Source: Acidimicrobiia bacterium (GTDB taxonomy: Bacteria; Actinomycetota; Acidimicrobiia; Spongiisociales; SHLN01). Taken from it: a stretch of DNA of 7,342 bases. Where the stretch lies: contig JABDOU010000264.1 of assembly GCA_013043085.1 (NCBI GenBank), forward strand, positions 1 to 7,342. Direction: 5' to 3'. A program made the translations under genes and the position numbers. This document shows positions 1 to 6,526 of this stretch, piece after piece; position 1 is the stretch's first letter; every line of letters begins with the position of its first letter. Under the pieces are notes generated by a model. That model was not told the origin of the DNA. It did not search any database and saw nothing but the letters and a program-made list of their open reading frames with translations.

Positions 1-1
1 C

Positions 2-229
2 CAGAACCTCCTTGGCGGTGACGCCGCAATGTCGATGACCAGGCGCCCGTCCATCGTGGCCGACGCTGCGCATGCGATTCTGACCCGGGATGCGGCACAG
101 ACGACAGGAAACTTTTTCATCGACGAAGATGTGTTGCGTGAAGAAGGTATTGTCGACTTTGCTCAATACCAATACGGTCCTGATGCCCAACTACAGACCG
201 ATATTTTTCTGGACGATGATGGCTCATAG
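2..229 (+). CDS. C-terminal end of an SDR-family oxidoreductase, HSDL2-like (5' partial)
   Basis: This is the last 75 codons of a gene that begins before the window. The frame is open from base 2 and reads QNLLGGDAA before the first in-frame ATG at 29, so the ATG is internal and not a start. The stretch ADAAHAILTR...TTGNFFIDEDVLREEGIVDF is typical, from family knowledge, of the end of hydroxysteroid dehydrogenase-like protein 2 type short-chain dehydrogenases. These are NAD(P)-dependent enzymes of uncertain lipid or steroid substrate. The Rossmann glycine motif and the catalytic Tyr-x3-Lys would lie upstream and cannot be seen. The protein ends shortly after the SDR core, so there is no C-terminal SCP2 sterol-carrier domain like that of animal HSDL2. 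The stop TAG is at 227-229. The next gene starts 28 bp later, so the two may be cotranscribed. Family assignment is fairly sure; the substrate is unknown. Confidence 0.8.
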   Translation, partial: QNLLGGDAAMSMTRRPSIVADAAHAILTRDAAQTTGNFFIDEDVLREEGIVDFAQYQYGPDAQLQTDIFLDDDGS

Positions 230-257
230 GCGCAGGCTGACGTAAGGGGAGAATGCG

Positions 258-1109
258 GTGATCGTTGATGCACACGCCGGCTTTGCGGCGGCGATCGATT
301 GGTCCCCCGACTCCGCAACCCTTGCCACTGCAGGTATGGACGGCTTTCTGAGGCTCTGGGACCGTCGGACCGGTGACAACGTTGGCGAAGTTCGTGCACA
401 CCAGGCCGCCATAAACGGTGCGGCATTCACATCCCTGGGGCGTGAGGTGGTCACCGGGTCGAGCAATTCTGAAGTCCGTTTGTGGGCTCTCCCGGACCTC
501 GATCTGCGGTACGAGCTTTTCGGTCATTCCGACAGAGTGGGAGCGGTAGCTGCCCATGCCCACGGAAGTCCGATCGTGTCGGCTTCCGATGACGGGTCGG
601 TCCTTGTGTTCACGGAGCCGGGCAAATCGCTGAAAGTTGAGGGTCTCGGTGGCAGGATGACGACTGTCGATCTATCGGCAGACGGGACTCTGGTCGCAGC
701 TGCTGGACATGGTGGCGAAGTTCTCGTGTTCGATCTCATACGGGGGACATCACAGCGGTTGGAGGGTCACGAGCGTGCTGTTGGCTCGGTTGCGTTCTCG
801 ACATCGGGCTTACAGCTGTTCACACTTGGAGCCGAAGGTGTGGTTCGGATCTGGGACACCAGTTCGTGGATGGTCGAAGAGGCCGTTCCGGTGGGTGGGT
901 TTGGTCCTCTCGCGGTAGCCCCTGGCGGTTCGCTCATGGCAGTGGCAATCGATGGAAGCATCGTAACGATCAACCGAAATGGTTCGATCGTAGGTACGCG
1001 TGAATGGGATGGTGGGGACGTATACGCCATGGCGTACGCTCCAGATTCGAGTCATCTCGCCGCAGTGTGCACCGATGGAACCCTGCGGCTCTGGCCGACC
1101 GATTTCTGA
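258..1109 (+). CDS. WD40 repeat protein, seven-bladed beta-propeller
   Basis: A 283-residue protein made almost entirely of WD40 repeats, a scaffold that holds protein partners. Seven repeats can be counted, starting near residues 6, 47, 90, 130, 170, 212 and 252. The clearest are repeat 1 (ending FLRLWD), repeat 2 (VRLWAL), repeat 5 (HERAVGSVAF...VRIWD) and repeat 7 (TLRLWP). Repeats 3, 4 and 6 are degenerate and lack the terminal Trp-Asp. Seven repeats would close one propeller. There is no signal peptide, membrane segment, kinase or other fused domain, unlike many bacterial WD40 proteins. The start is GTG 258, preceded by a strong Shine-Dalgarno sequence AAGGGGAG at 244-251. The stop TGA (1107-1109) shares a base with the ATG of the downstream membrane protein, which suggests translational coupling and possibly a shared complex at the membrane. 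The partner and pathway are not known. Confidence 0.9.
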   Translation: MIVDAHAGFAAAIDWSPDSATLATAGMDGFLRLWDRRTGDNVGEVRAHQAAINGAAFTSLGREVVTGSSNSEVRLWALPDLDLRYELFGHSDRVGAVAAHAHGSPIVSASDDGSVLVFTEPGKSLKVEGLGGRMTTVDLSADGTLVAAAGHGGEVLVFDLIRGTSQRLEGHERAVGSVAFSTSGLQLFTLGAEGVVRIWDTSSWMVEEAVPVGGFGPLAVAPGGSLMAVAIDGSIVTINRNGSIVGTREWDGGDVYAMAYAPDSSHLAAVCTDGTLRLWPTDF

Positions 1110-1705
1110 TGACAGCCCTCGAGTTGGCCGCACAACAACTGAGCCGAATGCGTGGTATGAACGCCATGTATCACAGGCAATTCTTCACGGACATATTCCG
1201 CACCACCGTGGTCGGGCTTGTCCTCTTCGGTGTTGGCTTTTGGGGAATCCAGGCCGCGTTTCTCGCCGTGCCTTTCGTAGCCCTGATCGGAGCAGCCCAA
1301 ACCGCCTTCGACGCATCGTATCTCATCTTTTCCAGGCACTATTCCCATGCCTTAGAAGGCTTTATCAATCGAGAAATCGGTAGCGAGCTCCTGGTAGCGC
1401 ACAAGATGGAAGAGACCTACCTCTTTCCCCTCGACACCACCAAGATCGTCACCATCCCCCTCGATCGCGCCCCGACGTGGTTCGGATTCATGACCTTCTT
1501 CTACACCGTGATCGGGGTCTATTCGTATGTGGCAGGTCTCACGTTCGGCTGGAATTTGCTGACGCTATCTGGATGGGAGGTCAGGTACGGATTGTCTCTT
1601 GGCGTCCTCACCGTGGCCACGCTCGCGATGGGGGTGTGGTGGTTCGCTAGTGGCGCAGGAGAGCGGAGACTGCGCGCGGTTCTCGACGAGACGTTCGAAC
1701 GCTGA
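1109..1705 (+). CDS. Small multi-pass membrane protein of unknown function
   Basis: A 198-residue protein (MTALELAAQQL...) that I do not recognise. Hydrophobic stretches lie near residues 32-66 (long enough for two helices), 125-146 and 160-181. This suggests about four membrane spans, with a polar stretch at roughly 75-120 and a charged C-terminal tail (ERRLRAVLDETFER). The middle loop contains several charged residues and a proline-containing stretch, but no recognisable catalytic motif. The frame is open further upstream, to an ATG at 1004 inside the WD40 gene. I chose ATG 1109 because it overlaps the WD40 stop by one base (TGATG), a common coupling arrangement, and because the upstream 35 residues are Arg-rich and look like out-of-frame WD40 code. 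No clear Shine-Dalgarno site precedes 1109, which fits reinitiation by ribosomes finishing the WD40 gene. A role as membrane anchor or client of the WD40 protein is inference from gene order only. Confidence 0.72.
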   Translation: MTALELAAQQLSRMRGMNAMYHRQFFTDIFRTTVVGLVLFGVGFWGIQAAFLAVPFVALIGAAQTAFDASYLIFSRHYSHALEGFINREIGSELLVAHKMEETYLFPLDTTKIVTIPLDRAPTWFGFMTFFYTVIGVYSYVAGLTFGWNLLTLSGWEVRYGLSLGVLTVATLAMGVWWFASGAGERRLRAVLDETFER

Positions 1706-1786
1706 CACGGTCCCGCGTCTGATGGCTCGCCCGGTTGAGAGATCCGGGTTCTCCCTGATAGCGCAATCGCGCTTGAACGTCGATCC

Positions 1787-1796
1787 TTGATATCAA
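1787..1796. promoter_or_regulatory. 10-bp perfect palindrome TTGATATCAA, possible operator
   Basis: TTGATATCAA reads the same on both strands and lies 33 bp before the ATG of the ketosynthase fusion gene. That is a position where a repressor or activator dimer could bind. It is AT-rich inside a GC-rich spacer. One 10-bp palindrome can easily arise by chance, no second copy was noticed, and no regulator gene is present in the window. It is therefore only a candidate site. Confidence 0.2.
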
Positions 1797-1816
1797 CGGC
1801 TGGAAAGCCAGTGATG

Positions 1817-1822
1817 AAAGGA
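1817..1822 (+). promoter_or_regulatory. Ribosome binding site of the ketosynthase fusion gene
   Basis: AAAGGA lies 7 nt before ATG 1830. It fixes that codon as the start, in agreement with the protein opening directly with the first ketosynthase strand (AFITGVGSYLP). Confidence 0.7.
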
Positions 1823-1829
1823 CACGACG

Positions 1830-3674
1830 ATGGATGCGTTTATCACCGGGGTGGGTTCCTACCTTCCGGGTCTCCCAATCGGCAACGACGAACTAGACCA
1901 GTTCATCGGTAGTACTGCCGGAACATCCAACCGATTGCGGCGCCGAATGCTGGCGGCGAACGGGATCGAGAAACGTCACTACGCCCTGGATCGGCACGGT
2001 CAAACGACGATGTTGAACGAGGAATTGGCCGAGCAGGCAATCCGAGCCGCTCTCCGAAATGCCGGACGTAGTCCGGTAGACGTCGGGATTCTCGCAACCG
2101 GTACATCACAAGGTGACCTGCCTGTGCCGGGGTTCGCCTCGATGGTTCATGGCAGGCTTGGTGGCGGACCAAAACAGATTCTCTCGGCAGGCGGTGTTTG
2201 CTGTTCTGGAATTGCCGCTCTGCAAACAGTTGAAGATGCCGTTCGGCTCGGTCGCCATCGCATCGGTGTGGCCGTTGGGTCGGAACTCGTGAGTCGAACG
2301 CTACGGGCTGACAGATTTGGATCCGATACAGGCTTCGACGCCGAGTTCCTGCGGTGGATGCTGTCGGACGGCGCCGGAGCGGTGGTTGTAGAGGATCGGC
2401 CCCGACCCGGCGGCCTGTCTTTGAAGGTCGACTGGAGTCACCTCGTATCTCATGCTCATCGTTTCGACGTGTGTATGTATGCCGGCGTGAACGCATCGGA
2501 TCAGGTTCGAGCTGGGTCAACCTGGCAGGATCAACCGACACCTGCGGGTGCGGACGCCGAAGGAATGCTGAACCTGCGCCAGGACACTTCGATCCTCAAC
2601 GCCATAGTCGCCGTCGGTGTCGAGGAATACGTGAGTCTCGTCAGGGCGGGACGGATTGACCCGGCACAGATCGATCATCTCCTGGTCCACTACAGCTCCG
2701 AGTATTTTCGGCCGGAAATCGTTCGCCTCATGTCCGAAGCCAATCTCATGATTCCTGAGGAGAAGTGGTTCACAAATCTCCAGAGTCGTGGCAACACCGG
2801 TTCGGCCAGCATCTACGTGATGTTGGAGGAAGCATTCAACGGAGGTCGATTCAAGCCAGGGGATCGCATCCTTCTGATGGTTCCAGAGTCCGGGCGCTTC
2901 TCGGTCTCATTCGTGCATCTCACATGCGTGGCCGTTGAGAGCCCGACCGCCCCGCCCGTGTATTCGGACATCGAGACCGGGGACCCAAGGGCTAATTCGA
3001 CCGCCGAATCAGCGACGTCACCAGCGTTGTTCGAAGATCTTGCGCTGGTTTGGGCCGAATTCGAGCAACTTCTGACGCATGTGCCGATCGTACGCCGTAT
3101 CGAGGGGCGGAACGCGTCAATGGACGATTATCGCAATCTGCTGCTCAATCTCCGCCAGCAGGTCAAGGAAGGTGCGAGGTGGATCACAAGGGCAGCCTCA
3201 AACCTGACGGATGAACACACCGATCTGCGTGCTGAGTTCATAGAACATGCAGCTGAGGAACAACGCGACTTTCGCATGCTCGAGGATGACTTTGTCGCCG
3301 TTGGCGGGGATATCAACGACATCCTCGGTAGACAGAAGAACGCGGGATCCGAGGCTCTCTCGGCATACATGTTCAATCAAGCAAGTCGAGAGAATCCACT
3401 CGACCTTTTGGGCGCCATGTACATCATCGAAGGCCTTGGTGCCAACAAGGCACGCCGTTGGGTGCGGCTTCTCCGCGAGCAACTCGAGCTATCTGCAGAT
3501 CAGATCACCTTCCTCGAATACCACGGCGAGGCCGACGAGCAACACACAGAAAAGATGTTCGAGATTCTCCGATCGCCAGTAGTAACGACGGAGGTTGCCT
3601 CGGCAATTATCCACACGGCGAGGGTGGTCGCCAGGTTGTATGCCCTTCAACTCGAAGAGATCGATCGTGCGTGA
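1830..3674 (+). CDS. Ketosynthase III (StlD/DarB-like) fused to a haem-oxygenase-like diiron oxidase domain
   Basis: A 614-residue two-domain enzyme. Residues 1-370 are a thiolase-fold ketosynthase III. The nucleophile is C125 in GGVCCSGIAAL, the histidine is H287 in LLVHYSS, and the asparagine is N322 in SRGNTGSAS, so the triad for decarboxylative condensation of acyl thioesters is complete. NDELDQFIG near 19-27, NGIEKRHYALD (44-54) and GVCCSG resemble, from memory, the StlD/DarB ketosynthases that make cyclohexanediones and dialkylresorcinols. A flexible Pro/Ser/Thr-rich linker spans about 371-398. Residues 400-614 are all-helical and look like the iron-containing haem-oxygenase-like oxidase family (CADD, UndA, SznF). 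Candidate metal ligands are E469/E472/H473/E476, E534, and H565, D569 and H572. The last three form the H-x3-D-x2-H pattern of CADD and SznF. There is no signal peptide, so it is cytoplasmic. The next gene overlaps its end by 8 bp. Domain assignment is firm; the product is unknown. Confidence 0.88.
   Translation: MDAFITGVGSYLPGLPIGNDELDQFIGSTAGTSNRLRRRMLAANGIEKRHYALDRHGQTTMLNEELAEQAIRAALRNAGRSPVDVGILATGTSQGDLPVPGFASMVHGRLGGGPKQILSAGGVCCSGIAALQTVEDAVRLGRHRIGVAVGSELVSRTLRADRFGSDTGFDAEFLRWMLSDGAGAVVVEDRPRPGGLSLKVDWSHLVSHAHRFDVCMYAGVNASDQVRAGSTWQDQPTPAGADAEGMLNLRQDTSILNAIVAVGVEEYVSLVRAGRIDPAQIDHLLVHYSSEYFRPEIVRLMSEANLMIPEEKWFTNLQSRGNTGSASIYVMLEEAFNGGRFKPGDRILLMVPESGRFSVSFVHLTCVAVESPTAPPVYSDIETGDPRANSTAESATSPALFEDLALVWAEFEQLLTHVPIVRRIEGRNASMDDYRNLLLNLRQQVKEGARWITRAASNLTDEHTDLRAEFIEHAAEEQRDFRMLEDDFVAVGGDINDILGRQKNAGSEALSAYMFNQASRENPLDLLGAMYIIEGLGANKARRWVRLLREQLELSADQITFLEYHGEADEQHTEKMFEILRSPVVTTEVASAIIHTARVVARLYALQLEEIDRA
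3654..3659 (+). promoter_or_regulatory. Ribosome binding site supporting the GTG 3667 start
   Basis: GAAGAG lies 7 nt before GTG 3667, inside the final codons of the ketosynthase fusion gene. It favours this start over the in-frame ATGs at 3595 and 3640, which would force much longer overlaps. Confidence 0.55.
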
Positions 3675-4518
3675 GAACGTCCCCGGGTTGGTCGATGTAG
3701 GCGGACCCGGCATCGTGGATGCCCTGGCCGGTGATCCCACCTTCTACTTCGATCGCGAAGCGCTGGGGATGTTGGCTGAGGATCAGCGCCGCTGGAGCTA
3801 CCGATATTTCCGTCCGTTTGCACGGCTGGCCAGCCGTGTCGTGGTCACCGTTGTGCTGGTGGTCAAACGATTGATGCCGTTCGAGTGGTCAAACCACGAT
3901 CTCCTGGATCGTCTCGGGATATGGTTCCTCTCGAAATTCGTCTCAGATGAGGGCGGCCGATTGCTGCTGCGACACTTCGTCATCGAGACAAATATTCTCG
4001 CATTCATTGCTCGCAACACGGGATTGACAGAACCGGTTCTGCGGCCCGTGAACCTCGACGAGCTGGCGAACAATGCGGTGATTGCGCACGACCTCAATCT
4101 CTATGAGGTGCTGGCAGGGTTGAAGGGGGAGGATTTGCCACCACCCGCTGGTCGGCACCTCGACTACACGATGCTGGAAGTGGGTGAACTCTCCGCTGGT
4201 GACCACCGTCGGGTGATGCGCCTCGATCTCGAAACCGGCCTGTGCTTCATGAATGTTGCATTTGCCTTCTTGACTACGACGACCGAATATCGAAAGGCTG
4301 TTCACTCCCTGCAGTTGGATGAGTCGATCCTGTCCATCCTCTCGGAACTAACCGGTGACAGCCTGTTTCTGAGCTGGCGCCCGGGCGGATTCAATCCTCT
4401 CATTCGCACCAATCGCGATGTTCCGCGCGACCTGTTCGTTCATGCAGTCATCCACGAGTATGCGCACGCCCGGTTGTTGGAATTGGCCCGGCGCCGGGCT
4501 AATTCGGCTTCTTGCTAG
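3667..4518 (+). CDS. Conserved-looking protein of unknown function, C-terminal HExxH (possibly DUF6999-like)
   Basis: From GTG 3667 this is a 283-residue, mostly helical protein whose function I do not recognise. A hydrophobic stretch at about 52-70 (ASRVVVTVVLVVKRLM) could be a membrane-associated helix. The middle carries motifs that look conserved: LLLRHFVIETNILAFIARN (99-117), LRPVNLDEL (125-133), AHDLNLYE (140-147) and LQLDES (215-220). Their spacing resembles, from memory and unchecked, the DUF6999 family. Near the end, VIHEYAHARL contains H263-E264-x2-H267, the HExxH pattern of zinc metallopeptidases. Only 16 residues follow it, so a normal downstream third ligand is lacking and the match may be chance. 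The start overlaps the fusion gene's stop by 8 bp, so the two are almost certainly cotranslated and likely share a pathway. The 3' end overlaps the convergent racemase-family gene by 20 bp. Confidence 0.75.
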   Translation: MRENVPGLVDVGGPGIVDALAGDPTFYFDREALGMLAEDQRRWSYRYFRPFARLASRVVVTVVLVVKRLMPFEWSNHDLLDRLGIWFLSKFVSDEGGRLLLRHFVIETNILAFIARNTGLTEPVLRPVNLDELANNAVIAHDLNLYEVLAGLKGEDLPPPAGRHLDYTMLEVGELSAGDHRRVMRLDLETGLCFMNVAFAFLTTTTEYRKAVHSLQLDESILSILSELTGDSLFLSWRPGGFNPLIRTNRDVPRDLFVHAVIHEYAHARLLELARRRANSASC

Positions 4519-5653
4519 CTCGCTGGGGCCAGGTGTCGGATAGCCGGTAGCCGCTCGGCCACGGATCGGATGGATCGAGCTGCAGCCGGGTCGACCCCGT
4601 GATCCACGCTCGGCCTGAAATCGACGGGATGATCGCCGGGAGGTCTCCGATGGAGGTATCGCGCAGGATCGTACCGACGAAAACGGAGTCGATGATTGAC
4701 GTCATACGCAGGGAATCGCCGACTCGCATCTCGCCCCGGGCTCTCAACACCGCCATTCGAGCCGAGAGTCCGGTACCGGTTGGCGATCGGTCCAGCCTTC
4801 CCGGATCGATGACGCAGGTGTTCCTCATCACGAAGGCTCCGTGTTGATCGTCAAATGAATGTGGAGTTGATAGCAGAGAGAAGGAGAAGTGCGACCAACC
4901 CGGTTGCTCGGGATGGTGAAATGTCAGCTGCTCATTTGCGGCTTGCGTGATGCGTCCACCCATCTCTGCCAGTTCACGAGCCTCGGCGGGAACGATATCG
5001 AAGCCCAATTGGCCGGCGTCGACGAGAACAAAGCTGTCTCCGCCGTAGGCCGTGTCAACCGTCAAGGTCCCGAATCCCTCGACATCGAGCTGCACGCCAA
5101 GCTGAGATGCGAAACTCGGTACGTTGTCGATGGAAACGCGCTCTGCTCTTCCGTTGCGGCAACGGGCGACGACTTCGATCAAGCCACCTGGTGCCTCGAG
5201 GACGATCCGCGTTTCAGGTTCGATCATCGACACGATGCCCGTGTTCAACACGACCGTGGCGACACACATCGCGTTTGAGCCCGACATAGGCGGAGTGTGC
5301 TCAGGCTCCATGATGATGAAGCCCATGGCTGCTCGTGGATCGACCGCCGGAACGAGAAGATTGACGTGACGAAACACCCCTCCTCTGGGTTCGTGCAACA
5401 CGAAATCACGCAGGCGACCGTCGTCGGCGATCCATCTCGATTGTTCCCAGATCGTGGAGCCGGGTGGAGTTTCGACGCCTCCGACGATGACGTCTCCGAC
5501 CTCGCCCTCTGCATGGCAGGTGACGATATCAATCGGACCGAAATCCTTGCGAGCGGGTTCGTCTGGCTCGGCGGGTATCGGCCTGGTGCGGTCTGGCGGA
5601 CCGTCGGTTGTCTCGTGTGGTGATTCTTCGGGTTCCACAAGCGAGCCAGACAA
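4499..5653 (-). CDS. Proline racemase superfamily protein, probable hydroxyproline dehydratase (Ser/Thr type)
   Basis: A 384-residue member of the proline racemase superfamily. The core starts at about residue 41 (IDIVTCHAEGEVGDVIVGG) and ends with GRAWITG...DPSDPWPSGYRLSDTWP, a tail I associate with trans-3-hydroxy-L-proline dehydratase-type members. Proline racemases use two cysteines, in MCGH and DRSPCGTG. Here these positions read MSGSN (S124) and DRSPTGTG (T292), so both thiols are replaced. Family knowledge links Cys-to-Thr at the second site with dehydratases and Ser at the first site with bifunctional epimerase/dehydratases. Classic racemization is therefore unlikely, and removing water from 3-hydroxyproline is the best guess. 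AYGGDSF (202-208) sits at the usual substrate-loop position. The first 40 residues are a Pro/acidic extension outside the domain. The start is uncertain: TTG 5653 or GTG 5638, neither with a clear Shine-Dalgarno sequence. It begins 4 bp after the upstream hydrolase stop, so it is probably the last gene of a three-gene operon. Confidence 0.86.
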   Translation of the reverse strand: MSGSLVEPEESPHETTDGPPDRTRPIPAEPDEPARKDFGPIDIVTCHAEGEVGDVIVGGVETPPGSTIWEQSRWIADDGRLRDFVLHEPRGGVFRHVNLLVPAVDPRAAMGFIIMEPEHTPPMSGSNAMCVATVVLNTGIVSMIEPETRIVLEAPGGLIEVVARCRNGRAERVSIDNVPSFASQLGVQLDVEGFGTLTVDTAYGGDSFVLVDAGQLGFDIVPAEARELAEMGGRITQAANEQLTFHHPEQPGWSHFSFSLLSTPHSFDDQHGAFVMRNTCVIDPGRLDRSPTGTGLSARMAVLRARGEMRVGDSLRMTSIIDSVFVGTILRDTSIGDLPAIIPSISGRAWITGSTRLQLDPSDPWPSGYRLSDTWPQRASKKPN

Positions 5654-5657
5654 CCAG

Positions 5658-6524
5658 TCAGGCGTTCGCAGGCGCTCGAAGCCATTCGAGCATGATTTCG
5701 GCTACCCAATCCGGTTCTTCGATGTGCGGGGCGTGTCCAACGTCGTCGAGGAGCGTCAACTCCCAGTCCGGTCGAACCCCGATCACCCTTTCGAGATTCC
5801 TATGAGATACGACTGGATCCTTGCGACCGCCGATGATGTGGGTCGGGGCTTCGATCAACCTGACTTCTTCATCAAACGCTCGGCTCTGTAGGACGAACGG
5901 ATAGAGCGACTTCATGGAGCTGATGTAGGCCGCCGAGTAGTCGGGGCTCCGCAACCACCGGGTGGTCGCCTTGACTATGGCCGCTCTGACTTCAGGTGCG
6001 ATGCGCTCAGGGTTGTGGGTGACGTGGGCGAGAGCGTATTCAACGTGCGTCTCAGCACTGACGTTCGAGCTCCCCCACCGCATGATCGCAGACCCGAGGC
6101 CAGGAATGGTCGGGATCATGAAGCCAAAAAGGTTCTTGGCGCCTAGATGGGTCCATCGTATCCCCGGGACCGCCGGAGTTATCGGGAGCAGTCGCTCAAC
6201 CGTTTCTGGATATCTGGCGGCAGTGATAAAGGAGATCAAACCGCCGAGGGAACTGCCGACGATCACGGCGGGCTTCTTTGATACCCGTTCTATGAAGGTA
6301 GCAACGAGATCGGCCTGACTTTCGACATCAGCGCTTCGTCCTTTGAGTGGTGACCGACCGAAGCCCGGTAGATCGATGGCAAGCACCCTTCCGAAATCGG
6401 TGAGCAGCGGCCCGAGCGCAACCCATGACGCCGAACTCGAAGCGATACCGTGGATGAGAAGGATGAGCGGCCCTTTTCCGCCGTAATCCTTGAAATGGAC
6501 GGGCCCGCGGATACTCACCTGCAT
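5658..6524 (-). CDS. Alpha/beta-fold hydrolase with complete Ser-Asp-His triad
   Basis: A 288-residue hydrolase of the standard abhydrolase-1 size. An oxyanion-hole motif HGIASSSASW lies at 25-34 and the strand/loop AIDLPGFGRS at 49-58. The nucleophile elbow G-S-S-L-G at 90-94 makes S92 the nucleophile. GGRKDP supplies the acid D236, and DVGHAPHIEEP supplies the histidine H264. A lid domain of about 80 residues lies between roughly 120 and 210 (GIRWTHLGAKNLFGF...). The protein is cytoplasmic, with no signal peptide. The fold covers esterases, lipases, C-C hydrolases and epoxide hydrolases, and the sequence does not tell them apart. Ser as nucleophile argues against epoxide hydrolases and dehalogenases, which use Asp. 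The start ATG 6524 lies 2 bp after the stop of the ABHD18-like gene, so it is cotranscribed and probably coupled. Only a weak GAAAGA (6536-6541) precedes it. Confidence 0.9.
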   Translation of the reverse strand: MQVSIRGPVHFKDYGGKGPLILLIHGIASSSASWVALGPLLTDFGRVLAIDLPGFGRSPLKGRSADVESQADLVATFIERVSKKPAVIVGSSLGGLISFITAARYPETVERLLPITPAVPGIRWTHLGAKNLFGFMIPTIPGLGSAIMRWGSSNVSAETHVEYALAHVTHNPERIAPEVRAAIVKATTRWLRSPDYSAAYISSMKSLYPFVLQSRAFDEEVRLIEAPTHIIGGRKDPVVSHRNLERVIGVRPDWELTLLDDVGHAPHIEEPDWVAEIMLEWLRAPANA

Positions 6525-6526
6525 GG

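Larger units (their letters stand above)
1706..1829 (+). other. Intergenic spacer before the ketosynthase fusion gene; possible promoter region
   Basis: This is the only sizeable gap on the plus strand, so a promoter for the fusion gene is plausible here. A TTGAGA at 1735-1740, with GATAGC 16 bp further on (1757-1762), is the best sigma70-like pair I could find, and its -10 is poor. Two short inverted repeats, CCCGG/CCGGG at 1730-1734/1744-1748 and AGCGC/GCGCT at 1760-1764/1769-1773, could form weak hairpins. Neither is followed by a T-run, so neither is called as a terminator. A short perfect palindrome at 1787-1796 is listed separately. Confidence 0.3.

Noticed and set aside
117..563. Minus-strand open frame of 148 codons at the SDR/WD40 junction
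   Set aside because: It is antisense to two supported genes and its product has no recognisable motif.
1004..1108. ATG 1004 as start of the membrane protein
   Set aside because: It would add 35 Arg-rich residues overlapping the WD40 gene. ATG 1109 gives the usual TGATG coupling.
1730..1773. Possible terminator hairpins (CCCGG/CCGGG and AGCGC/GCGCT)
   Set aside because: The stems are only 5 bp and no T-run follows, so they are not convincing as intrinsic terminators.
1903..2541. Minus-strand open frame of 212 codons
   Set aside because: It lies wholly inside the ketosynthase domain. Its translation is Arg/Pro/Ser-rich with no domain, a typical shadow of GC-rich code on the other strand.
3595..3666. 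ATG 3595 or ATG 3640 as start of the unknown protein
   Set aside because: Both need long overlaps with the fusion gene, and the added residues look like shifted-frame code. GTG 3667 has a well-placed GAAGAG.
5245..5709. Minus-strand open frame of 154 codons between the hydrolase and the racemase-family gene
   Set aside because: It overlaps both genes in another frame. The two real genes have clear domains, and this frame has none.
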